From NCBI GenBank assembly GCA_902580855.1, contig CACHMF010000007.1:1-53453 (forward strand): 53,453 nt of DNA, given 5' to 3'. Positions 28,599 to 37,867 of this stretch are shown here, piece by piece. Made by a program: the position numbers and the translations under genes. The notes under the pieces were generated by a model. The model was given only the letters and a program-made list of their open reading frames with translations, was not told where the DNA came from and ran no database searches. Source of the stretch: an uncultured Bacteroidota bacterium. Lineage in GTDB: Bacteria > Bacteroidota > Bacteroidia > Flavobacteriales > UBA7312. Within the stretch, counting starts at the first letter, position 1. The number at the start of each line of letters is the position of its first letter.

Positions 28599-29696
28599 AT
28601 GCGCTATTTGTCAGCTGATATCATTTACCCTTTACACCGAGCACCTATCAAAGAAGGTGTTTTGGTGTTAAATGATGGGGTGGTAGTAGATTTGCTAGAA
28701 AGTATAGAAGGAATTGAAAATCTAGAGTTGTTTGAAGGGTTTCTTTGTCCAGGATTTGTTAATACACACTGTCATTTGGAGCTTTCTCATATGTTAGGGA
28801 AGTTGCCTGAGCAAACAGGCTTGCCGGATTTTATTGCTCAAGTACCGAAACAAAGACAGGCAAGTACAGAAAGTATTCAGGAAGCGATTTCTGCAGCTGA
28901 CAAGCAAATGCAAGCCAATGGGATTGTTGCAGTCGGAGATATTTCCAATTTTTCTGACACTTTTACCTTAAAATCGGAAAGCCCTATTCATTATCATACC
29001 TTTATTGAACTGTTTGCCATTGATGCTCAAAAGGCAGAAGCTGTTTTTCAACAAGGTTTAGAATTAAAGCAGCAATGCCAAACACCTTCATCTATTGTTC
29101 CGCATGCTACTTATTCGGTTTCTAACCTTTTGTTTGAAAAAATAAAACAGTACAATTCAGGAGAGATTGTATGCTTACATAATCAGGAAACGGCAACAGA
29201 AGACACACTTTTTTCGCAAGGAAGTGGAGCGCTTTACAATCAACTGAAAGCATTTGGTGAGTTGAATGTGAGCGGATTGTCATCATTAAGAACAGTGTTA
29301 CCTAAAATGCCTCAGGCTTCTACTTTATTGGTACACAATACTTATACAAGTAAAGAAGATGTGCAATGGGCTGAATTGCAACATGAAAATCTATTTTGGT
29401 GTACTTGCCCCAAAGCTAATCTATTTATAGAAGGTCGATTACCAAACTATGAAAATTTCAAAGGAGTAAAAATGACTATTGGATCGGATAGCTTGGCATC
29501 TAATCACACTCTTTCTATTTGGGAGGAGGTACAAACAGTTCTTAAAAACACCGATTTAGATTTAAATACGCTTTTAACTTGGGCTTGTAAAAATGGAGCT
29601 GAGTTTTTACAATTGAAGGATTTAGGAACTTTTGAAAATGGAAAAAAGCCTGGAGTAAATTTGGTGAATGAAAAGGGAGTGAAAAAACTAGATTAG
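28599..29696 (+). CDS. Amidohydrolase family protein (cytosine deaminase/chlorohydrolase-like)
   Basis: CPGFVNTHCHLELSHM...LHNQETATED...TIGSDSLASNHTLSIWEE; start at MRYLSADIIYP. Confidence 0.85.
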   Translation: MRYLSADIIYPLHRAPIKEGVLVLNDGVVVDLLESIEGIENLELFEGFLCPGFVNTHCHLELSHMLGKLPEQTGLPDFIAQVPKQRQASTESIQEAISAADKQMQANGIVAVGDISNFSDTFTLKSESPIHYHTFIELFAIDAQKAEAVFQQGLELKQQCQTPSSIVPHATYSVSNLLFEKIKQYNSGEIVCLHNQETATEDTLFSQGSGALYNQLKAFGELNVSGLSSLRTVLPKMPQASTLLVHNTYTSKEDVQWAELQHENLFWCTCPKANLFIEGRLPNYENFKGVKMTIGSDSLASNHTLSIWEEVQTVLKNTDLDLNTLLTWACKNGAEFLQLKDLGTFENGKKPGVNLVNEKGVKKLD

Positions 29697-30347
29697 CACT
29701 TCTGCCATTTTTAAGTCTTCAGGAGTAGTGATTTTAATATTTTCTTTATTACCATCTTCTAAATATATTTTGTATCCTAATTGTTCTACAACAGAAGCAT
29801 CATCTGTAAAACTGTTTTGATATTCCTGTTGATAGGCTTTTAAAATAACTTCTGATTGAAAACACTGCGGTGTTTGTACCAATACAAATTTGTTTCTGTC
29901 TGTTATTTGACTTCCGTTATCAGAGATTTTTCTAATACTATCGTGAATAGGTAAAGTAGGAATAGCTGTGCCAATTTTTTCAGCAGACTTTATGCAATTT
30001 TTGATTACAGTTTCACTTACTAAAGGGCGAACACCATCATGAATAGCCACAATACTTTTCTCATTTACTTTTTGTAAAGCATTTTGAACCGAATGAAACC
30101 GACTTTTTCCTCCATTCACAATTTGATGTGGAACATCAAAATGATATTTTTCACATAAAGCTTGCCAAGTGTTTTGCTCTTTTTCTGGTAATGCTAAAAT
30201 GATTTCTCCACCAACGATAGATTGCTGAAACTTTTTCAGCGTATGCATCAGTATAGGTAATCCAAGCAGCTCTAAAAACTGCTTAGGGGTAACCGAGCCC
30301 ATTCGGCTACCGCTACCCCCAGCAACTATGATTATGTATTTCTTCAC
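29688..30347 (-). CDS. ispD: 2-C-methyl-D-erythritol 4-phosphate cytidylyltransferase
   Basis: IIVAGGSGSRMGSVTPKQFLEL...IHDGVRPLVS...TPQCFQSEVILKAY...TDDASVVE. Confidence 0.95.
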   Translation of the reverse strand: MKKYIIIVAGGSGSRMGSVTPKQFLELLGLPILMHTLKKFQQSIVGGEIILALPEKEQNTWQALCEKYHFDVPHQIVNGGKSRFHSVQNALQKVNEKSIVAIHDGVRPLVSETVIKNCIKSAEKIGTAIPTLPIHDSIRKISDNGSQITDRNKFVLVQTPQCFQSEVILKAYQQEYQNSFTDDASVVEQLGYKIYLEDGNKENIKITTPEDLKMAEVLI

Positions 30348-30350
30348 TTT

Positions 30351-31409
30351 TTACAGGATAAGCATGGCATCTCCGTATGTAAAGAAACGATATTTTTCTT
30401 TAACAGCTTTGTTATATGCTTCCATCATCAATTCATAACCTCCAAAAGCACAAGTCATCATCATCAATGTTGATTTTGGTGTATGAAAGTTCGTAATCAT
30501 GCAATTTGCAATCTTGAAATCGTAAGGAGGATAGATGAATTTGTTCGTCCAGCCGTTGAATGGAGTCATTAAGTTTTGTGTAGTAACAGAGCTCTCGATA
30601 GAGCGTATGCTTGTTGTTCCAACAGCACAAATTCGTCTTTTGTTTTCAATGCCTTTATTGATGATTTCTACACTTTCTTGAGGTATGATAACCTGTTCAG
30701 AATCCATTTTATGTTTACTTAAATCTTCAACCTCTACAGGGCGGAATGTTCCTAGTCCAACATGCAGAGTTAGCTCAGCAAAATTAACACCAATAATTTC
30801 CAAGCGCTTCATCAATTCGCGACTAAAATGTAATCCGGCTGTAGGAGCAGCTACAGCACCTTCATGTTTTGCATAAATAGTTTGATAACGCTCTGCATCT
30901 TCTGCGTCAGGCTCACGGTTAATGTATTTTGGAAGAGGTGTTTCTCCTAGTTCTTTCAGCTTGGCACGAAACTCTTCATAAGAGCCATCAAATAAAAATC
31001 GTAAGGTCCTTCCTCGAGAAGTTGTGTTGTCAATTACTTCGGCTACTAAACTTTCGTCTTCGCCAAAGTAAAGCTTGTTTCCGATTCTGATTTTACGAGC
31101 AGGGTCCACTAATACATCCCACAATAGATTGTCACGACTCAATTCTCTTAGTAAGAATACTTCGATACGAGCCCCTGTTTTTTCTTTATTTCCGTACATA
31201 CGCGCCGGAAATACCTTGGTGTTATTGAAGATCATTACATCACCGTCAACAAAGTAATTGATAATGTCCTTAAACATTTTATGTTCAAATGTTCCTGTTT
31301 TACGATCTACAATCATCAATCGCGATTCATCACGGTTTGCTGCCGGACGATCTGCTAGCAATTCTTCTGGTAAATCAAAATTGAATTGTGAAAGCTTTCT
31401 TTTTATCAT
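30351..31409 (-). CDS. queA: S-adenosylmethionine:tRNA ribosyltransferase-isomerase
   Basis: [31 protein letters not shown]...[10 protein letters not shown]...[10 protein letters not shown]. Confidence 0.97.
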   Translation of the reverse strand: MIKRKLSQFNFDLPEELLADRPAANRDESRLMIVDRKTGTFEHKMFKDIINYFVDGDVMIFNNTKVFPARMYGNKEKTGARIEVFLLRELSRDNLLWDVLVDPARKIRIGNKLYFGEDESLVAEVIDNTTSRGRTLRFLFDGSYEEFRAKLKELGETPLPKYINREPDAEDAERYQTIYAKHEGAVAAPTAGLHFSRELMKRLEIIGVNFAELTLHVGLGTFRPVEVEDLSKHKMDSEQVIIPQESVEIINKGIENKRRICAVGTTSIRSIESSVTTQNLMTPFNGWTNKFIYPPYDFKIANCMITNFHTPKSTLMMMTCAFGGYELMMEAYNKAVKEKYRFFTYGDAMLIL

Positions 31410-31448
31410 GATAAAATTTGATTCTGAAAAGGTGGCAAATATACGAAA

Positions 31449-32162
31449 TTAAACATCACATGTAGGAATATCTTGTGTTTCGAAATAGTCTTTAAGTATT
31501 TCGATATCAATGGCTTGATTTAAATGAAAATTACCGATGCGTGTTCGACACAATGCGCTGAGGTGTGCGCCACTATTCAGTTCTTTTCCAAAATCATGTG
31601 CTAAAGAACGGATATAGGTACCCTTGCTACACACTACTCGAAAATCAATTTCGGGCATTTCTTTTCTAGTAATTTCAAATTCATGGATGTGAACTTGTCG
31701 TGCATCTACTTGTACTAATTCTCCTCTTCTTGCTTTTTCATATAGTCGCTCACCATTTTTTTTTAATGCTGAAAATATGGGTGGAAACTGTTCTATAGTA
31801 CCTATGAATTTTTTGGTTGCAGCATGAATATCTTCATCTTTGATATGTGCTATTGAAAATATTTCGTCAACTTCTGTCTCTAAATCATAAGACGGGGTAG
31901 TGGCTCCTAAAGAAAAAGTCCCTGTATATTCTTTTTCTTGAGCTTGAAATTCGTTGATACGCTTTGTGAATTTTCCTGTACATACCACTAATAACCCACT
32001 CGCTAAAGGATCTAGTGTTCCGGCATGCCCTACTTTAATTTTTTTTACTTTGAAATAGTTACGTAACAGGTTTCGAATTTTTTTTACCACATCAAAAGAA
32101 GTCCAACCTAGTGGTTTGTTGACGAGTAAAACTTCTCCTTCAAATAGATTAGTGTTTTCCAT
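31449..32162 (-). CDS. truB: tRNA pseudouridine(55) synthase
   Basis: LLVNKPLGWTSFDVVKKI...VGHAGTLDPLASGLLVVC; start at MENTNLF (32162). Confidence 0.96.
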   Translation of the reverse strand: MENTNLFEGEVLLVNKPLGWTSFDVVKKIRNLLRNYFKVKKIKVGHAGTLDPLASGLLVVCTGKFTKRINEFQAQEKEYTGTFSLGATTPSYDLETEVDEIFSIAHIKDEDIHAATKKFIGTIEQFPPIFSALKKNGERLYEKARRGELVQVDARQVHIHEFEITRKEMPEIDFRVVCSKGTYIRSLAHDFGKELNSGAHLSALCRTRIGNFHLNQAIDIEILKDYFETQDIPTCDV

Positions 32163-32163
32163 A

Positions 32164-32958
32164 TTAGAGACAATTCCAAAAAACAAAAATAGTACCTACC
32201 ACAAAGCAGTAATAAGCAAAGTATTTCAATTGGCTTTTCTTCACCAATTGAATCATCCATTTACAAGCAATAAGACCAGTCAAAAAAGCGCTGATAAATC
32301 CGATAGATAAAGGTAATAATGTAGCCACATCCTTACTAATACTACCACCCAAAATATCATCAGCCATTTTTCCGAAAATTAATGGAATTACCATTAAGAA
32401 AGAGAAGCGCGCTGCTCTTTCTCTATCAATACCCAAAAGTACAGAAGTTGAAATAGTTGCTCCAGAACGAGAGATTCCAGGGAGGATGGCGATAGCTTGC
32501 GCTAAACCAATGAGTAATGCATGTCCGAAAGAGGTATCTTTCTCTGTTTTTTCTGCTTTATCTGCGAGAATTAAAAGCAAACCGGTAATGAAAAGCATGC
32601 TTCCGACCAACAGAATTTGTCCCCCAAAAAGAGCGTCTATTTCTTCATCAAAAAAGATGCCTACCAATGCGGCAGGAATCATAGAGATAATAATCTTTAG
32701 TGAAAACTGAAACTCTTTGTTCCACTTGAATTGAAGTAATCCTTCAAAAATTTCTTTAATCTCTTTCCAGAAAATAACAACGGTACTTAGAGCGGTAGCA
32801 GCATGTAGAACCACTGTCATCAATAAGCTTTCTTCCGGAACAGACTCATCTCCCAAGATGAATTTCACCAACTCCAAATGACCGCTACTACTGACTGGTA
32901 AAAACTCGGTTAATCCTTGAATAATTCCAAGTATAATAGCTTGCCAAATACTTTCCAT
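32164..32958 (-). CDS. uppP: Undecaprenyl-diphosphatase
   Basis: GIIQGLTEFLPVSSSGHLELVKFILG...LPGISRSGATISTSVLLGIDR. Confidence 0.96.
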   Translation of the reverse strand: MESIWQAIILGIIQGLTEFLPVSSSGHLELVKFILGDESVPEESLLMTVVLHAATALSTVVIFWKEIKEIFEGLLQFKWNKEFQFSLKIIISMIPAALVGIFFDEEIDALFGGQILLVGSMLFITGLLLILADKAEKTEKDTSFGHALLIGLAQAIAILPGISRSGATISTSVLLGIDRERAARFSFLMVIPLIFGKMADDILGGSISKDVATLLPLSIGFISAFLTGLIACKWMIQLVKKSQLKYFAYYCFVVGTIFVFWNCL

Positions 32959-33180
32959 TTAGTCTTCTTTCGGCTTGTGTAAAATGGCAAAAACCTCAAT
33001 AACTAAGCCAGTCAATATAAGGATAGGTGCAATTGTTAAACGCTGTGTGTTAAAGATAGCATTGCTAAACACATTTGGGTCTTCTGAGCCACCTCCACTC
33101 ATTAAAACAAAGCCAATTGCCATGACGATAACGCCTGCAATTAAAAGCTGATAATTTCTTTTTCCAAAAGTAAAATTCAT
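32959..33180 (-). CDS. DUF3098 family small membrane protein
   Basis: MNFTFGKRNYQLLIAGVIVMAIGFVLMSGGGSEDPNVFSNAIFNTQRLTIAPILILTGLVIEVFAIL. Confidence 0.9.
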   Translation of the reverse strand: MNFTFGKRNYQLLIAGVIVMAIGFVLMSGGGSEDPNVFSNAIFNTQRLTIAPILILTGLVIEVFAILHKPKED

Positions 33181-33183
33181 AAT

Positions 33184-34062
33184 CTATCGGTATAAATCGT
33201 CTTCATTCATTCGTAAGTATTTACCTACTGCCATGTTAGTAGCAAGTAAACTCATAAGGATTCCTATAATGAACATAGTTCCCATAATAACGCCAACCGT
33301 TGGTAAATCTTGCAGCACCAACAATTCGGGCATTTCTTTTTGGACACCAAACAATGCGATCATCAGTAATAATATGCTGATGAGTGCTCCAAACATGCCT
33401 TGCGTTAATCCATTATACAAAAAGGGTTTACGGATAAATCCATGTGTAGCACCCACTAATTTCATGGTACGAATTAAAAATCGTTTGGAGTAAACCGACA
33501 AACGAATGGTATTGTTGATAAGCGCTATGGCAATAATAAAAAGCAGTGCACAGAACCCAAGTAATAGTACGCTTATTTTTTGTACATTTTGGTTAATAGC
33601 TTCTACCAAATCTTTTTGGAAGACAATATCTTTTATCAAAGCGTGTTCTTTCAGTTCGCGTTCAATGCTAATTATTTGATCACTGGCTGTATGTGTGGCA
33701 TTTAAATTGATGTCAATAGATGAGGATAGTGGATTAAATCCTAAAAAAGAAATGAAGTCTTCTCCTAAATCTTGCTGTAGAATTGAAGCCGCTTCTTCTC
33801 GGCTCACATATTGGCTCGACTTCACCCAATCGGATGCATCTAATGTTTTTTGTAACTGTAAAACATCTATTTCTTTCACATCTTCATTCAACATCACTGT
33901 AAAGCCAATATTTTCTTTCACATAGTTGGTTAGACGCTGTGTATTGATAAGCACAAGTCCAAAAATTCCTAGCATAAAAATGACTAATGAAATACTGATA
34001 ACCGTAGATGCAGAAGAAGTACGAAGTTTGCGTCTTGTATGTTTTTCTTGAACTTGTGTCAT
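33184..34062 (-). CDS. ftsX: Cell division ABC-type permease FtsX
   Basis: FtsX-like: VISISLVIFMLGIFGLVLINTQRL...FTVMLNEDV...TMKLVGATHGFIRKPF; start likely at MTQVQEKHTRR. Confidence 0.92.
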   Translation of the reverse strand: MTQVQEKHTRRKLRTSSASTVISISLVIFMLGIFGLVLINTQRLTNYVKENIGFTVMLNEDVKEIDVLQLQKTLDASDWVKSSQYVSREEAASILQQDLGEDFISFLGFNPLSSSIDINLNATHTASDQIISIERELKEHALIKDIVFQKDLVEAINQNVQKISVLLLGFCALLFIIAIALINNTIRLSVYSKRFLIRTMKLVGATHGFIRKPFLYNGLTQGMFGALISILLLMIALFGVQKEMPELLVLQDLPTVGVIMGTMFIIGILMSLLATNMAVGKYLRMNEDDLYR

Positions 34063-34130
34063 ACAGCATGCTAAAGTAATCATTTTCCGAGCTTATTGAT
34101 TAACTTTGCCTTTTGATATTTTAAACGATA

Positions 34131-36902
34131 ATGGAATACAATTTCAACAACATAGAGAAAAAGTGGCAAGAGCGATGGAGAGCAGAAGGAACTTATCGAG
34201 TTTCGGAGGACAGTAGTAAAGAAAAGTTTTATGTGTTGGATATGTTTCCTTACCCTTCTGGAGCAGGTCTTCATGTAGGGCACCCTCTTGGCTATATCGC
34301 CTCTGATGTGTATGCGCGTTATATGCGTCACAAAGGATATAATGTCCTTCATCCTATGGGGTACGATTCGTTTGGGATTCCTACCGAGCAATACGCTATT
34401 GAAACCGGAATACATCCTGCTGTGGCGACAGATGAAAATGTGGCGCGTTATCGACAACAATTAGATGAAATTGGTTTTTCTTTTGATTGGAGCAGAGAGG
34501 TGCGTACTTCCAATGCCGATTATTATCGTTGGACACAGTGGATTTTCAAGCAACTATTCAATTCATACTATTGTAATATTGACGATAAGGCATTGCCCAT
34601 TTCAGATCTTATTGAAGAGCTAGAGAGAAATGGAAATGTAATGGTTAAATCTCCATGTGATGAAGACACTCCTATCTTTACAGCAGAAGAATGGAAGGCT
34701 TGGAGTGAGAAAGAGCAGCAAGCAATCTTATTGAAGTATCGTTTGGCATTTTTGTCTGATGCATGGGTAAACTGGTGTGAAGGACTAGGAACTGTATTAG
34801 CCAATGATGAGGTAAAAGATGGTGTTTCAGAAAGAGGAGGATATCCTGTAGAACAAAAGTTGATGCGTCAATGGTCGCTAAGAATTACCGCATATGCAGA
34901 GCGCTTGTTGAATGATTTAGATACGCTTGATTGGAGCGATTCCATCAAAGAGATACAGCGTAATTGGATTGGAAAATCCAAAGGTGCTTCAGTATCTTTT
35001 GCAGTAGATGAACACGATACCCACATAGAGGTGTTTACTACGCGTCCAGACACTATTTTTGGAGTTAACTTTTTGGTGTTGGCGCCGGAACATGAATTGG
35101 TGCAAAGCATTACTACAGAAGCTCAAAAAGCAGAAGTAGAATCCTATGTAAAGCAAGCTTCTATGAGGTCGGAAAGAGATCGACAATCAGATGTAAAAAA
35201 CATTAGCGGAGTTTTTACAGGGGCTCATGCTATCCATCCTTTTACAGGAGAGAAAGTAGCGATTTGGATTGGTGATTATGTATTGGCTTCTTATGGTTCA
35301 GGCGCTGTGATGGCCGTTCCTTGCGGCGACCAAAGAGATTGGGATTTTGCGCAACATTTTGGTATTGACATCATCAATATTTTCCAAGATGTAGTCGTAA
35401 GAGAAGGGGCTTGTGAAGATAAATCGGCAGTGATAGGTAATTCCGATTTTTTGAGCGGCTTATCTGTAACAGAAGCCATACAAAAAGCGATTGAGGCTAT
35501 TGAAGCAAAAGGAATTGGAAAAGGTAAAACCAATTACCGATTGCGTGACGCTATTTTTAGCAGACAACGTTATTGGGGAGAGCCATTCCCAGTATACTAT
35601 AAAGGAGAAACACCTTACTTAATAGAAGGAAACAGAGCGGTAGAACTGCCTGAAGTAGATAAGTACTTGCCTACAGAAACTGGGGAGCCACCGTTGGCAA
35701 GGGCTAAGAAAGAGGACTGGAATATGTTTGATGGTGACCGAATGGAATATAGCATAATGCCAGGTTGGGCAGGTTCTTCTTGGTATTTCTTGCGCTATAT
35801 GGATCCACAAAACGAAAACGAATTTGTATCCCGAAAAAAAGCAGATTACTGGGGACAAGTTGACCTATATATTGGGGGTGCTGAGCATGCCGTGGGTCAC
35901 CTTTTATACTCACGTTTTTGGACGAAGTTCTTGTGTGATATGCGCTTCATTGGGTTTAACGAGCCTTTCAAGAAAATGATTAACCAAGGGATGATTTTAG
36001 GTCGTTCTAACTTTGTATATCGTGTCAAGGATAGCAACACCTTTGTGACTTTCGAAAAACGCAAAGAACACAAAACAGCCCGTTTGCATGTGGATATCAA
36101 TATGGTCAATAATGATGTCTTGGACATGGAGGCTTTTAAAAAGTGGAGAAGCGAATTTGCCGATGCAGAATTTATCTTGAATGATAACGGACAATACACT
36201 TGTGGACACGAAATAGAAAAGATGTCCAAATCCAAATACAATGTGCAAACGCCAGATGACTTAATTGAGAAGTTTGGTGCCGATACCCTAAGGATGTACG
36301 AAATGTTCTTAGGTCCATTGGAGCAGTCTAAGCCATGGGACACTAAAGGGATTAACGGAGTACATAATTTCTTGCGCAAGCTTTGGCGCTTAATGCATGA
36401 TTCGGATAACAAATTTTTTGTTTCGGAAGAAATGCCTAATAAAGCCGAGCTGAAATCACTGCACAAGACCATTAAAAAAGCGTGTGAAGACATTGAGCGC
36501 TACTCTTTTAATACGGTTGTTAGCACGCTAATGATTTGTGTGAATGAACTAAACGACTTGAAGTGTAACAAGCGCACTATTATGAATGATTTGGTGATAT
36601 TACTTTCTCCTTATGCACCACATATAGCTGAGGAACTTTGGGAAAAGCTTGGACATTCTAATTCAGTGACACAGGCGACTCTTCCTGTTTTTGATGCCGC
36701 ACACTTACAAGAAGATGCCATTACTTATCCTGTTTCATTTAATGGAAAGATGCGGTTTAAAATAGAGTTGGATGCCAACTTAGGTGAAGAAGAGGTAAAA
36801 GCAGCGGTAATGGCACATGAAAAGACAGCACAATATTTAGAAGGTAAAATACCCAAGCGTGTAATTGTAGTACTTAACAAAATTGTGAATTTAGTATTAT
36901 GA
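34131..36902 (+). CDS. leuS: Leucine--tRNA ligase
   Basis: YVLDMFPYPSGAGLHVGHPLGYIASDVYARY...KMSKSKYNVQTPDDLIEKFGADTLRMYEMFLGPLEQSKPW. Confidence 0.97.
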   Translation: MEYNFNNIEKKWQERWRAEGTYRVSEDSSKEKFYVLDMFPYPSGAGLHVGHPLGYIASDVYARYMRHKGYNVLHPMGYDSFGIPTEQYAIETGIHPAVATDENVARYRQQLDEIGFSFDWSREVRTSNADYYRWTQWIFKQLFNSYYCNIDDKALPISDLIEELERNGNVMVKSPCDEDTPIFTAEEWKAWSEKEQQAILLKYRLAFLSDAWVNWCEGLGTVLANDEVKDGVSERGGYPVEQKLMRQWSLRITAYAERLLNDLDTLDWSDSIKEIQRNWIGKSKGASVSFAVDEHDTHIEVFTTRPDTIFGVNFLVLAPEHELVQSITTEAQKAEVESYVKQASMRSERDRQSDVKNISGVFTGAHAIHPFTGEKVAIWIGDYVLASYGSGAVMAVPCGDQRDWDFAQHFGIDIINIFQDVVVREGACEDKSAVIGNSDFLSGLSVTEAIQKAIEAIEAKGIGKGKTNYRLRDAIFSRQRYWGEPFPVYYKGETPYLIEGNRAVELPEVDKYLPTETGEPPLARAKKEDWNMFDGDRMEYSIMPGWAGSSWYFLRYMDPQNENEFVSRKKADYWGQVDLYIGGAEHAVGHLLYSRFWTKFLCDMRFIGFNEPFKKMINQGMILGRSNFVYRVKDSNTFVTFEKRKEHKTARLHVDINMVNNDVLDMEAFKKWRSEFADAEFILNDNGQYTCGHEIEKMSKSKYNVQTPDDLIEKFGADTLRMYEMFLGPLEQSKPWDTKGINGVHNFLRKLWRLMHDSDNKFFVSEEMPNKAELKSLHKTIKKACEDIERYSFNTVVSTLMICVNELNDLKCNKRTIMNDLVILLSPYAPHIAEELWEKLGHSNSVTQATLPVFDAAHLQEDAITYPVSFNGKMRFKIELDANLGEEEVKAAVMAHEKTAQYLEGKIPKRVIVVLNKIVNLVL

Positions 36903-36996
36903 TTTATGCTATATATAGTGCACACTTTAAAATATGATCTTATTTTATAAAAGTTAAATTGAGAAGCATCTATACTTTATCTACAGATTTTTTGCT

Positions 36997-37128
36997 TTAG
37001 CACCATATAACTACAATATTAGATCCGCCTTTTTCTTTTTCTTCCATTATAAGTTTATTTTTTTCATTAGTTTTTTGAAACCCTTTTTTAAATTTAGATT
37101 TCAGATTAACTAAACTAATGCGCATCAT
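36997..37128 (-). CDS. Candidate 43-aa small ORF downstream of SRPBCC gene
   Basis: Read by eye: MMRISLVNLKSKFKKGFQKTNEKNKLIMEEKEKGGSNIVVIWC*; same strand, 38 nt after the SRPBCC stop; no homologue known to me. Confidence 0.3.
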   Translation of the reverse strand: MMRISLVNLKSKFKKGFQKTNEKNKLIMEEKEKGGSNIVVIWC

Positions 37129-37166
37129 TTTATTTTAGAGACACAGCATGAGATACTGACTAAGTC

Positions 37167-37628
37167 CTATTTATTAAATTTCTCATCCATTACCTTGTAT
37201 CGGTAATCAAAGATATTCTTCAGTTGTTTTTTTATGAAAAAAGTATTGGCAATATCACCAACTATTCCAAAGGGGGGTATATAAGTAACAATATCAGTCA
37301 TTAAGACACCGTCATTTTGTTCTTCAAAAATGTGCTGATGATGCCACATATTGTAAGGTCCCATTCGTTGTTCATCAATAAAAAAGGATTTATCTTTTAC
37401 TTGTGTAATTTCTGTTAACCAATTCATTTTAATATTTAAAATGGGAGAAACTTCGTAGGCAATAATCATGCCAGGATACATTTTCTCAGGTAAATTTTTT
37501 GATGTAATATTAAACAACATGTAGTCGGGAGTTATCTCTTTTAGATTAGCAGGTGAAGAAGCAAAATCCCAAATAGTATCAATATCTGTTTTAAGAAATT
37601 GTTTTATTCGAAGTTGATAGTGCGACAT
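37167..37628 (-). CDS. SRPBCC family protein
   Basis: IWDFASSPANLKEITPDYMLFNITS...MGPYNMWHHQHIFEEQNDGVLMTDIVTYIPPFGIVGDIAN. Confidence 0.88.
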   Translation of the reverse strand: MSHYQLRIKQFLKTDIDTIWDFASSPANLKEITPDYMLFNITSKNLPEKMYPGMIIAYEVSPILNIKMNWLTEITQVKDKSFFIDEQRMGPYNMWHHQHIFEEQNDGVLMTDIVTYIPPFGIVGDIANTFFIKKQLKNIFDYRYKVMDEKFNK

Positions 37629-37662
37629 AATTATAAAATTGTTTTTTTTAATTGAATTATAC

Positions 37663-37698
37663 CTTTGTATAGTTTTTGTAAATAAAAACTATACAAAG
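37663..37698. promoter_or_regulatory. 15-bp perfect inverted repeat operator candidate
   Basis: CTTTGTATAGTTTTT-GTAAAT-AAAAACTATACAAAG between divergent genes; overlaps TACCTTTG (+) and TAACTTTG (-) promoter-like boxes. Confidence 0.7.
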
Positions 37699-37867
37699 TT
37701 ACATAAAACAAATCAAAATCAGTAATAGTTAATGGGACTATAATTTTAAATTAGTTTATTTAAGAATTAATCTAAAAAAAATGTGTTAAAACCCTGTCAA
37801 TAACTCCTTTTTGTAGCTTATCCATTTCATGTAAATTTTGATAAATTGCAAGTATAAATCTCAGGAC

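Noticed and set aside
34568-36493. Multiple minus-strand ORFs of 65-198 aa inside leuS
   Set aside because: Antisense shadow ORFs over a strongly conserved gene; no recognisable domains.
36908-36918. Short palindrome CTATATATAG after leuS
   Set aside because: Low-complexity AT palindrome, expected by chance in this composition.
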